Positions 57,624 through 64,000 of a stretch of DNA of 64,000 nucleotides are shown here, one piece after another. The notes beneath the pieces were generated by a model, which was not told the DNA's origin, searched no databases, and was given only the letters and a program-made list of their open reading frames with translations. A program made the position numbers and the translations under genes. The stretch covers positions 49,479 through 113,478 of the forward strand of contig JAEEYE010000005.1 in NCBI GenBank assembly GCA_016291665.1, written 5' to 3'. The first letter of the stretch is position 1, and each line of letters opens with the position of its first letter. Source of the stretch: Oxalobacter sp. (lineage in GTDB: Bacteria; Pseudomonadota; Gammaproteobacteria; Burkholderiales; Burkholderiaceae_D).

Positions 57624-58375
57624 AAGAACAGAATCTTGCAGGCAAAGTTGCCTTTGTGACGGGGGCGTCCCGTGGCATTGGTTGGGCTATCGCAATGGAA
57701 TTGGCGTCCCGTGGTGCGACAGTCGTCGGAACGGCGTTAGATGAAGCGAGTGCTGCTGAAATTACGAAAGCGTTAAATGAAGTACGGGAAGGCGCAGGTA
57801 AAGGCATCGTGCTGGATGTCAGGGATTCTGAAGGATGCCGTGCTGCAATTGACGCTGTCCAGAAGGAATACGGTGCTTTGCATATTCTGGTTAACAATGC
57901 TGGGATTACGCAGGATCAGTTGGCAATGCGCATGAAAGATGAGGATTGGGCTAATGTCCTGTCGATTAACCTGACTGCTGTTGCTGCGCTGTCTCGAATG
58001 GTTTTGCGTGGTATGGTGCGCGCAAAAGAAGGACGTATTATTAGCATTTCTTCTGTTGTGGGATCTATCGGTAATCCTGGGCAAACAAACTATGCAGCTG
58101 CCAAGGCAGGTGTTGAAGGGATGAGCCGTGCTTTGGCTCGCGAAGTCGGTAGCCGTAACATTACTGTTAATTGTGTTGCACCAGGGTTCATCGATACGAA
58201 CATGACTCGTGTGTTACCTGATGAAGTCAAGGAAAACTTGGTTCGCCAGATTCCATTGGCGCGTTTAGGTAGCCCTGAAGATATTGCTGCGGCTGTAGCC
58301 TTCTTGGCATCGCCGCAAGCTGCTTACATTACAGGTAGTGTGTTGCATGTCAATGGTGGCATGTTCATGAATTGA
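57620..58375 (+). CDS. fabG: 3-oxoacyl-ACP reductase
   Basis: NADPH-dependent short-chain dehydrogenase (251 aa) reducing beta-ketoacyl-ACP. The cofactor motif is TGASRGIGWAIA, NNAG is at HILVNNAGITQD, and the catalytic Ser-Tyr-Lys set is in ISSVVGSIGNPGQTNYAAAKAG. The C-terminus ITGSVLHVNGGMFMN is standard. ATGA overlap with fabD. Confidence 0.98.
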   Translation: MKEQNLAGKVAFVTGASRGIGWAIAMELASRGATVVGTALDEASAAEITKALNEVREGAGKGIVLDVRDSEGCRAAIDAVQKEYGALHILVNNAGITQDQLAMRMKDEDWANVLSINLTAVAALSRMVLRGMVRAKEGRIISISSVVGSIGNPGQTNYAAAKAGVEGMSRALAREVGSRNITVNCVAPGFIDTNMTRVLPDEVKENLVRQIPLARLGSPEDIAAAVAFLASPQAAYITGSVLHVNGGMFMN

Positions 58376-58460
58376 TAGTGTTAAAAGCGTCACACTGGCA
58401 AGAATTTTGAAGAAATCAGTTCGCTGATGGGATTAATTGACCCATATAGTGGAAAAATCC

Positions 58461-58496
58461 GGCGCAAACCTGATAAAATGCGCCAATTATTTTTGT
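58461..58496 (+). terminator. Hairpin before acpP
   Basis: GGCGCA (58461-58466) and TGCGCC (58479-58484) enclose a 12-nt loop containing TGATAAAATG and are followed by AATTATTTTTGTTT. It could end part of the fabG transcription or be part of the acpP promoter region (the loop includes TAAAAT). Confidence 0.4.
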
Positions 58497-58521
58497 TTTA
58501 TTTACTAACTGGAGCCAAGAA

Positions 58522-58767
58522 ATGTCGGAAGACATCGTAAATCGCGTTAAGAAAGTTGTTGCTGATAAGCTGGGTAAACCAGAAGCGGAAATCAAACTGG
58601 AATCTTCCTTTGTGCAAGATCTCGGTGCTGATTCCCTTGATCAGGTTGAACTCGTTATGGGACTTGAAGAAGAATTCGATATTGAAATCCCTGACGAACA
58701 GTCTGAAAAAATCACCACTGTTCAGCAGGCAGTTGATTTTGCAAAAGCACAGCTAGACAACAAATAA
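58522..58767 (+). CDS. acpP: Acyl carrier protein
   Basis: 81-aa acidic carrier whose phosphopantetheine attaches at Ser38 in [14 protein letters not shown]. The sequence [18 protein letters not shown] and the final [10 protein letters not shown] are near-identical in character to other beta-proteobacterial ACPs. Ribosome site ctggagcc. It sits between fabG and fabF with a 146-bp leader of its own. Confidence 0.98.
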   Translation: MSEDIVNRVKKVVADKLGKPEAEIKLESSFVQDLGADSLDQVELVMGLEEEFDIEIPDEQSEKITTVQQAVDFAKAQLDNK

Positions 58768-58800
58768 TCCTTTTTGGGATTCCGAAACAGGGAGAGTACC

Positions 58801-60048
58801 TTGAGCCGAAATGGACAACGCCGGGTCGTCGTTACCGGGCTGGGCTGTATTTCGCCAGTGGGTAATACTGTTGCAGAAATGTGGGATGCTGTCATCAATG
58901 GGAAGTCAGGCATTGCTCTGATTACCAAATTTGATGCATCTGCTTTCAGCACCAAGTTTGCAGGAGAAGTTAAAGGCTTCGAGCTGGAAAAATATATCCC
59001 AGGCAAAGAATCACGCCATATGGATACCTTCATCCACTATGGGATGGCAGCAGGTATCCAGGCAATTGAAGACAGTGGCCTTGTTGTCACTGAAGAAAAT
59101 GCCGACCGTATCGGTGTCAACATCGGTTCGGGTATCGGTGGCTTGCCGATGATTGAAAAGACCCATGCAGATATGGAAAAACGTGGTCCACGCCGCATTA
59201 GCCCATTCTTTGTACCGTCTTCAATCATCAACATGACGTCAGGTTTTCTGTCTATCCGCTATGGATTGCGTGGGCCTAACTTGTCATGTGTGACCGCTTG
59301 TTCGACAGGTCTGCATTCTATCGGTTATGCAGCACGTACCATTGTGTACGGTGATGCAGATGTTATGATTGCAGGCGGCGCAGAATCGACAGTCTCCCCA
59401 TTGGGTATTGGAGGTTTTGCAGCTGCAAGAGCCCTTTCTTCCCGTAATGATGATCCTGCAACGGCTTCCCGCCCTTGGGATAGGGATCGTGATGGGTTTG
59501 TCATGGGTGAAGGTGCAGGTGTTCTTGTGCTGGAAGAGTATGAACATGCAAAAGCACGGGGTGCCAAGATTTATGCAGAACTCTGCGGTTTTGGTATGAG
59601 TGCAGATGCACATCATATGACGGCTCCGTTGCAAGACGGTAGTGGTGCAAGTAAGTGTATGACCAATGCAATCAATGATGCTGGCATTAATCCTGATCAG
59701 GTCAACTACATCAATGCACACGGGACTTCCACGCCATTGGGTGACAAGGCAGAAACGATTGCTGTCAAGCGTTCTTTGGGAGCGGCTGCTTCAAAAGTTA
59801 TCATGAGTTCTTCCAAGTCCATGGTTGGTCACCTTCTTGGTGGTGCTGGTGGTCTGGAATCTGTGATTACTGTTCTGGCTGTTAAGAACCAGATTGCCCC
59901 TCCGACCATTAACATCTTCAATCAGGATCCTGACTGTGATCTGGATTACTGCGCGAATGCTGCTAGGGATGTACGCATTGATTATGCGTTGAAGAATTCC
60001 TTCGGTTTCGGCGGTACTAACAGCTCGCTTGTTTTCGGCAAGATTTAA
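58801..60048 (+). CDS. fabF: 3-oxoacyl-ACP synthase II (KAS II)
   Basis: Elongating condensing enzyme (415 aa). The active-site Cys is in [16 protein letters not shown] and the two His in [13 protein letters not shown] and [14 protein letters not shown]. The start is a TTG (58801) with ggag at 6-nt spacing, giving [22 protein letters not shown]; the track TTG 58774 lies in the acpP-fabF gap with no ribosome site. 33 bp downstream of acpP. Confidence 0.97.
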   Translation: MSRNGQRRVVVTGLGCISPVGNTVAEMWDAVINGKSGIALITKFDASAFSTKFAGEVKGFELEKYIPGKESRHMDTFIHYGMAAGIQAIEDSGLVVTEENADRIGVNIGSGIGGLPMIEKTHADMEKRGPRRISPFFVPSSIINMTSGFLSIRYGLRGPNLSCVTACSTGLHSIGYAARTIVYGDADVMIAGGAESTVSPLGIGGFAAARALSSRNDDPATASRPWDRDRDGFVMGEGAGVLVLEEYEHAKARGAKIYAELCGFGMSADAHHMTAPLQDGSGASKCMTNAINDAGINPDQVNYINAHGTSTPLGDKAETIAVKRSLGAAASKVIMSSSKSMVGHLLGGAGGLESVITVLAVKNQIAPPTINIFNQDPDCDLDYCANAARDVRIDYALKNSFGFGGTNSSLVFGKI

Positions 60049-60063
60049 GAGTTGTTCCGAATG

Positions 60064-60104
60064 TAGGGCCGCATCCATGTTATGGAAGTGGCCCTATTTT
60101 TTTT
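60064..60104 (+). terminator. Intrinsic terminator of the fab operon
   Basis: AGGGCC-GC-ATCCAT-gtt-ATGGAA-GT-GGCCCT stem followed by TATTTTTTTT, 16 nt after the fabF stop. Strong terminator. Confidence 0.88.
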
Positions 60105-60184
60105 GCGTTCTTCCTTATTTTGCGAAGAATCCGCTACGCAAAATTGTAAGAATCTGTATTATCCCTTTGAACGCTTATCTGAAG

Positions 60185-60231
60185 CGTGTATTCTGATACA
60201 CGTTTTGAATGCCTGCGTCAGGCAGGCTTTT
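60185..60231 (+). promoter_or_regulatory. Tandem terminator-like hairpins in the degP leader
   Basis: Two perfect hairpins in series: CGTGTAT-TCTG-ATACACG (60185-60202) followed by TTTT, and GCCTGC-GTCAG-GCAGGC (60211-60227) followed by TTTT. They lie 52 and 27 nt before the degP start. They may be attenuators or read-through insulation in addition to the fab terminator. Confidence 0.5.
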
Positions 60232-60254
60232 CTGTTTCTAAAAGGTGATAAATC

Positions 60255-61700
60255 ATGCATAAACCGAATGTACATCCTGTCAAGAAGCTTTGCTTGGCTG
60301 TTTGTTTAGCATTGTCGGTTGCCGGTATGGCGGCGCCGACACAGGTGCTTGCTGCACCACCTGTTGCAGTCAGTGGATTACCTGATCTAACAGGGCTTGT
60401 CGAGCAGGTTGCTCCTGCTGTTGTCAATATCAGGACGGTTGAGAAAATTCAGATTCATCGAGGGCTAAGTGATTTTGATGACTATTTCTTCCGTTTTTTC
60501 GGAATGCCTGTGCCTGGTATGCATCAACGCCACCGCCCTGAAACTGAAGAGCAGGTTCGTCAGGGTATGGGTTCTGGCTTTATTATTTCAGAGGATGGTT
60601 ACATCTTAACGAATCACCATGTGATTAATGGTGCAGACGAAGTATTTGTCCGTTTGATTGACAAGCGTGAGTTCAAAGCCAAAGTGATTGGATCTGATAA
60701 GCGTACTGATGTAGCGCTTTTAAAGGTTAAGGGGACGAATTTGCCGGTTTTGAAGACGGGACGTTCTGCTGACATCAAGGCTGGTCAGTGGGTATTGGCA
60801 ATTGGTTCTCCCTTTAAGCTCGATAACACCGTAACAGCCGGTATTATTTCTGCTACGGCGCGTGATACTGGCGACTACCTGCCGCTGATACAGACAGATG
60901 TGGCGGTTAATCCAGGGAATTCTGGCGGACCGCTTATCAATATGAATGGTGAAGCTATTGGTATCAATTCCCAGATTTTCTCGCGTTCTGGTGGTTATAT
61001 GGGTATTTCCTTTGCTGTGCCGATTGATGAGGCTTTGCAGGTTGCAGATCAGCTTAAAAAGACGGGTAAAGTCAAACGCGGGCAGATTGGTGTGCATGTG
61101 AGCGAAATCAACGAAGAAACCGCGAAAGCGATGAACCTCCCAAACAGTCGTGGGATTTTAGTTGCACATGTGGAAGAAGGTTCTCCAGCAGAGAAGGCTG
61201 GGCTCGAAGCGGGTGATGTTATTCTGAAGTACAACGGTCACGAAGTTGAATCGGCTTCTGAATTGTCGCGTCTCGTTGGTGAAACGCCTGTCGGAACTGA
61301 TGCATCTGTTACAGTTTGGCGAAAAGGTACAAATCATACCCTTTCTGTGCGTCCTAAGGTTATGGAAGGGGTAAAAGGGGATAGTAAGGCTGCTGTGAAA
61401 GCGGTTGCTAATAACAAGTCAGAAAAAGTCCTTGGCGTGACTGTTGATGAACTCGGCGATGAACAGAAGAAGTCTTTGGGTGTTAAGCATGGAGTTGTGA
61501 TTACATCAGCTAAAAAACAGGCTCTTTCAGTTGGTTTGCGGCGTGGTGATGTTATTGTCCGCATGAATAATGCAGATGTGACAGATGTTGCGTCGTTCCA
61601 GCAGGCTGTTTCGTCTCTTGAGCGGAATAAGATGGTGATTTTGATGGTCGTCCGCTCTGGTATGGTCACATATGTTGCCTTCCAACCTTCTGTTGATTGA
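60255..61700 (+). CDS. degP: Periplasmic serine protease DegP/MucD (HtrA family)
   Basis: 481-aa exported protease-chaperone. Signal peptide [18 protein letters not shown], then trypsin-like domain with the triad His122 (TNHHVINGA), Asp152 ([10 protein letters not shown]) and Ser223 ([12 protein letters not shown]), then two PDZ domains (about 270-360 and 395-480; [22 protein letters not shown] and [19 protein letters not shown]). Degrades or refolds misfolded envelope proteins. Ribosome site aaaaggtg. In Burkholderiales it ends the rpoE-rseA-rseB-mucD cluster; those genes are missing here. Confidence 0.95.
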   Translation: MHKPNVHPVKKLCLAVCLALSVAGMAAPTQVLAAPPVAVSGLPDLTGLVEQVAPAVVNIRTVEKIQIHRGLSDFDDYFFRFFGMPVPGMHQRHRPETEEQVRQGMGSGFIISEDGYILTNHHVINGADEVFVRLIDKREFKAKVIGSDKRTDVALLKVKGTNLPVLKTGRSADIKAGQWVLAIGSPFKLDNTVTAGIISATARDTGDYLPLIQTDVAVNPGNSGGPLINMNGEAIGINSQIFSRSGGYMGISFAVPIDEALQVADQLKKTGKVKRGQIGVHVSEINEETAKAMNLPNSRGILVAHVEEGSPAEKAGLEAGDVILKYNGHEVESASELSRLVGETPVGTDASVTVWRKGTNHTLSVRPKVMEGVKGDSKAAVKAVANNKSEKVLGVTVDELGDEQKKSLGVKHGVVITSAKKQALSVGLRRGDVIVRMNNADVTDVASFQQAVSSLERNKMVILMVVRSGMVTYVAFQPSVD

Positions 61701-61701
61701 T

Positions 61702-61744
61702 ATGGTTTGGGGCGGTTGCAATGGCCGTCCCAAACCATGTTTTC
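61702..61744 (+). terminator. Intrinsic terminator after degP
   Basis: ATGGTTTGGG-gCGG...CCGtCCCAAACCAT forms a long stem (ten perfect outer pairs) followed by GTTTT, directly after the degP stop. Confidence 0.8.
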
Positions 61745-61837
61745 CCACACTTTAGGGCGTCAATCGCCATATCTTCCATGTTAAAATGTAAGGTCAAACT
61801 TTTTGATTTTTTACTTTTTTTCTTTGGAGTTTATCAA

Positions 61838-62263
61838 ATGGCAATTGAACGTACCCTGTCCATCGTCAAACCTGATGCAGTCGCTAAAAACGTCATCGGT
61901 AAAATCTATAGCCGCTTTGAAGATGCAGGTTTAAAGATTGTTGCTGCTCGTATGGTTCAGCTTTCCCGTGCTGAAGCTGAAGGTTTCTATGCAGTTCATA
62001 AAGACCGTCCTTTCTTCAAGGATCTCGTCGAATTCATGATTTCTGGCCCTGTTATGGTTCAGGTTCTGGAAGGAGAAGGTGCCATTGCTAAAAACCGTGA
62101 ACTGATGGGTGCGACCGATCCAAAGAAGGCTGATAAGGGTACCATCCGTGCTGACTTCGCAGACTCTATTGATGCGAATGCTGTTCACGGTTCCGATGCG
62201 CCAGAAACAGCTGCTGTTGAAATTGCATTCTTCTTCCCATCCATGCAGATTATTTCCCGTTAA
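61838..62263 (+). CDS. ndk: Nucleoside diphosphate kinase
   Basis: 141-aa enzyme balancing nucleoside triphosphates. It starts [18 protein letters not shown]; the phospho-His is His117 in [12 protein letters not shown]. Ribosome site tttggag. The track ORF begins 141 bp too far upstream in the intergenic region. rlmN follows. Confidence 0.98.
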   Translation: MAIERTLSIVKPDAVAKNVIGKIYSRFEDAGLKIVAARMVQLSRAEAEGFYAVHKDRPFFKDLVEFMISGPVMVQVLEGEGAIAKNRELMGATDPKKADKGTIRADFADSIDANAVHGSDAPETAAVEIAFFFPSMQIISR

Positions 62264-62317
62264 TTGGTTACACCTGCTAGGGCTATTGCATACCGCAACG
62301 AGGGCACGGGAAAGGTT

Positions 62318-63484
62318 ATGGGAGAAGAGCGCGTCAATATTCTCGGTATGTCGCCAGAGCAACTGGTTGACTACTGTGGCACGCTTGGCGAGAAACCTTT
62401 CCGTGCCCGTCAGTTGCTACGTTGGATTCATCAGTGTGGTGTAGGAGATTTTGATGCAATGACTGATTTGGCTAAGTCATTTAGGGCGAAGTTAAATCGT
62501 ATTGCTGAAATCAGGGCGCCATCTGTATTGGCTGACCATGTTTCGCAGGATGGTACACGCAAGTGGCTTCTAGATGTGGGACAGGGTAATGCCATTGAGT
62601 CAGTCTTTATTCCAGAAGACGATCGCGGTACGTTGTGTGTTTCAACACAGGCAGGATGTGCGGTAAATTGCCTCTTTTGCTCGACTGGTAAACAGGGGTT
62701 TAACCGGAATTTGACAGCGGATGAAATTATCGGGCAGCTTTGGATGGCCGAAGCGGCTGTTCGTAAGTCAAGGGGGGTGCCGCCTGGCAAGGACGGGCGG
62801 CAGATTTCAAATGTCGTGATGATGGGCATGGGAGAGCCGCTACATAACTTTGATGCAACAGTGGCTGCTTTAAAGTTAATGTTGGATGACAACGCTTATG
62901 GGTTGTCTAGGCGTCGCGTAACAGTGTCGACCTGTGGTGTGGTGCCGATGATGGACAAGCTTGCCAAGGAATGCCCTGTGGCGTTGGCGGTATCCCTGCA
63001 TGCACCTAACGACAAGTTACGTGATGTTTTGGTGCCATTAAATAGGCGTTATCCGTTGGCTGAGTTGATGGCTGCGTGCAGGCGTTACTTTGAACATGCG
63101 CCTCGCGATTTTGTGATGTTTGAATACTGTATGCTTAACGGTGTTAATGATTCAGACGTCCATGCCAAAGAACTCGTTCAGTTGGTCAGAAGGGGACCGA
63201 CTGCTGTGCCATGTAAAGTTAATCTGATCCCGTTCAATTCAATTCCGATGCCCGGGTTGTCTCGTTCAACTGATGAGCGAATTGAGGCATTTGCAAAGAT
63301 TTTAAGGGATGCGGGTATTATTACTACAATTCGCAAAACGCGAGGGGACGACATTGAAGCAGCATGTGGTCTCTTGGCTGGTGAGATTATGGATAAGACG
63401 CGCGTCCAAGAACGCATGGCGGAAAAGGGTATTGGGACTGAAGGTTACATCAAGACGTATACGTTTAAGAACGTTTGCAGTTGA
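62318..63484 (+). CDS. rlmN: Dual-specificity rRNA/tRNA methyltransferase RlmN
   Basis: Radical SAM enzyme that makes m2A2503 in 23S rRNA and m2A37 in some tRNAs (388 aa). The cluster motif is CAVNCLFC, followed by [11 protein letters not shown] and the GGEP-equivalent [10 protein letters not shown]; the C-terminal Cys of the catalytic pair is in [12 protein letters not shown]. The track starts at the TTG that follows the ndk stop; ATG 62318 is the normal start. Confidence 0.96.
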   Translation: MGEERVNILGMSPEQLVDYCGTLGEKPFRARQLLRWIHQCGVGDFDAMTDLAKSFRAKLNRIAEIRAPSVLADHVSQDGTRKWLLDVGQGNAIESVFIPEDDRGTLCVSTQAGCAVNCLFCSTGKQGFNRNLTADEIIGQLWMAEAAVRKSRGVPPGKDGRQISNVVMMGMGEPLHNFDATVAALKLMLDDNAYGLSRRRVTVSTCGVVPMMDKLAKECPVALAVSLHAPNDKLRDVLVPLNRRYPLAELMAACRRYFEHAPRDFVMFEYCMLNGVNDSDVHAKELVQLVRRGPTAVPCKVNLIPFNSIPMPGLSRSTDERIEAFAKILRDAGIITTIRKTRGDDIEAACGLLAGEIMDKTRVQERMAEKGIGTEGYIKTYTFKNVCS

Positions 63485-63526
63485 TTCCTGTTTCTTGGAG
63501 TCAGTTTTTTCAATCGGGGAATAGAA

Positions 63527-64000
63527 ATGGAAAAAGAAAGCCGTGAGGGAACCAACCAAGGCGCACCTGAAAAAGGACAATCTGCTACGGAGGCAGATCA
63601 GGCGGTCGACTTTGTCAAATCGCCTTGCAAGGCTTTAGCTGCTAAGCGTAAGGAGTTGGGGTTAAGTGAAGAAGATGTTGCTTCCAAGCTTAAGGTCACG
63701 GTTCGCCAGATTCAGGCGATGGAAGCTGGCGATTATGGGGCATTCCATGGTGTAGCGATTGCAAGGGGTTTTGTCCGCTCTTATGCCAAGATGATCGGGC
63801 TAGATCCTGAGCCGTTGGTGGCATTTTTCGCTAAGGGTGATGGTGCAGCCCCGTCACATAAGAACGTTAAGAGCGTAGCGGTAACGCCAGGGAGTACGCA
63901 GTCCTTTGATGATAACCAGATGATTTTTAGGCGGCAGTCTGGTGGTGGTAAAAAAGTCCTGTGGTTTATTGTTTTACTCATTATTGTCTTGTTGGGTGTA
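63527..64000 (+). CDS. rodZ: RodZ cell-shape protein, 5' part
   Basis: Open at the right edge and so absent from the ORF track. ATG 63527 with ggggaat upstream gives 158 codons in frame to the window end. The product starts with a short acidic region, then a helix-turn-helix XRE-like domain (ALAAKRKELGLSEEDVASKLKVTVRQIQAMEAGDY...ARGFVRSYAKMIGL), a linker, and the first membrane helix (VLWFIVLLIIVLLG). This is the RodZ/HTH_25 arrangement; RodZ links MreB to the elongation machinery. Neighbouring rlmN supports it. pilF, the usual gene between them, is not present. Confidence 0.9.
   Translation, partial: MEKESREGTNQGAPEKGQSATEADQAVDFVKSPCKALAAKRKELGLSEEDVASKLKVTVRQIQAMEAGDYGAFHGVAIARGFVRSYAKMIGLDPEPLVAFFAKGDGAAPSHKNVKSVAVTPGSTQSFDDNQMIFRRQSGGGKKVLWFIVLLIIVLLGV

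Noticed and set aside
1-64000. Search for CRISPR, insertion sequences, prophage, toxin-antitoxin or defence genes
   Set aside because: No repeat-spacer pattern, transposase, integrase or defence-type domain is visible in any reading frame; the window is core genome.

Overview
The window is a contiguous piece of a betaproteobacterial chromosome with roughly balanced base composition. Gene order (rnr-rlmB-cysE-lpxH-ppiB-cysS-accA-tilS-lysC; tRNA-Val-thrS-infC-rpmI-rplT-pheST-merR; yceD-rpmF-plsX-fabHDG-acpP-fabF-degP; ndk-rlmN-rodZ) is that of Burkholderiales. The moderate GC and the absence of several usual neighbours suggest a reduced, host-associated member; an Oxalobacteraceae such as Oxalobacter is my best guess, from gene order and protein style only. 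I see no insertion sequence, prophage, CRISPR array, toxin-antitoxin pair or defence island. Nearly every base belongs to core metabolism, translation, envelope or efflux.

Layout. 1-5.6 kb: 3' part of a YgiQ-type radical SAM gene, a giant DUF748 (AsmA-like) envelope protein, trmB and tRNA-Leu(CAG). 5.9-16.4 kb: RNase R, RlmB, CysE, LpxH, PpiB, CysS, AccA, TilS, aspartokinase. 16.5-20.6 kb: universal stress protein, a nitronate-monooxygenase-like flavoprotein, Rho, thioredoxin. 20.8-27.6 kb: a tripartite RND efflux operon (membrane fusion protein, pump, outer membrane factor) divergent from its TetR/AcrR-type regulator, with a 26-bp palindromic operator between. 27.6-36.5 kb: transaldolase, tRNA-Val(GAC), thrS, infC, rpmI, rplT, pheS, pheT, a MerR-family gene. 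36.5-41.7 kb: surE, nlpD, rlmD, a 449-bp apparently decayed gap, yciB, a crotonase. 41.7-52.1 kb: ppc, a Sel1-repeat protein, acnA, an MliC-like secreted protein, a ketopantoate-reductase-like gene divergent from a LysR regulator, rlmJ. 52.2-64 kb: an RsmI-like methyltransferase and Maf/YceF, the fatty-acid/phospholipid cluster, degP, ndk, rlmN and the start of rodZ, which runs off the window and is missing from the ORF track.

How the genes work together. The fab cluster makes acyl-ACP for membrane lipids, fed by AccA (malonyl-CoA) and supported by LpxH in lipid A synthesis. ThrS, PheST, CysS, IF3, L35, L20, L32 and several RNA-modifying enzymes (TrmB, RlmB, RlmD, RlmJ, RlmN, TilS) serve translation. 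PEP carboxylase and aconitase sit near each other in central carbon metabolism.

Most notable. I found no convincing new multi-gene system. The strongest signals are: (1) regulators missing from conserved slots: rpoS and pcm around nlpD, rpoE-rseAB between fabF and degP, ihfA between pheT and merR, pilF between rlmN and rodZ; (2) structured cis-elements: an interrupted inverted repeat before tal, a hairpin between a strong Shine-Dalgarno and the rpmI start, hairpins before rho, thrS and degP, and the acr-type operator; (3) a probable AUA start for infC and UUG starts for tilS, plsX and fabF; (4) stem-loops without a U-tract at several gene ends; (5) a cysteine-rich tail on the nitronate-monooxygenase-like protein and a lost catalytic Glu in the crotonase.
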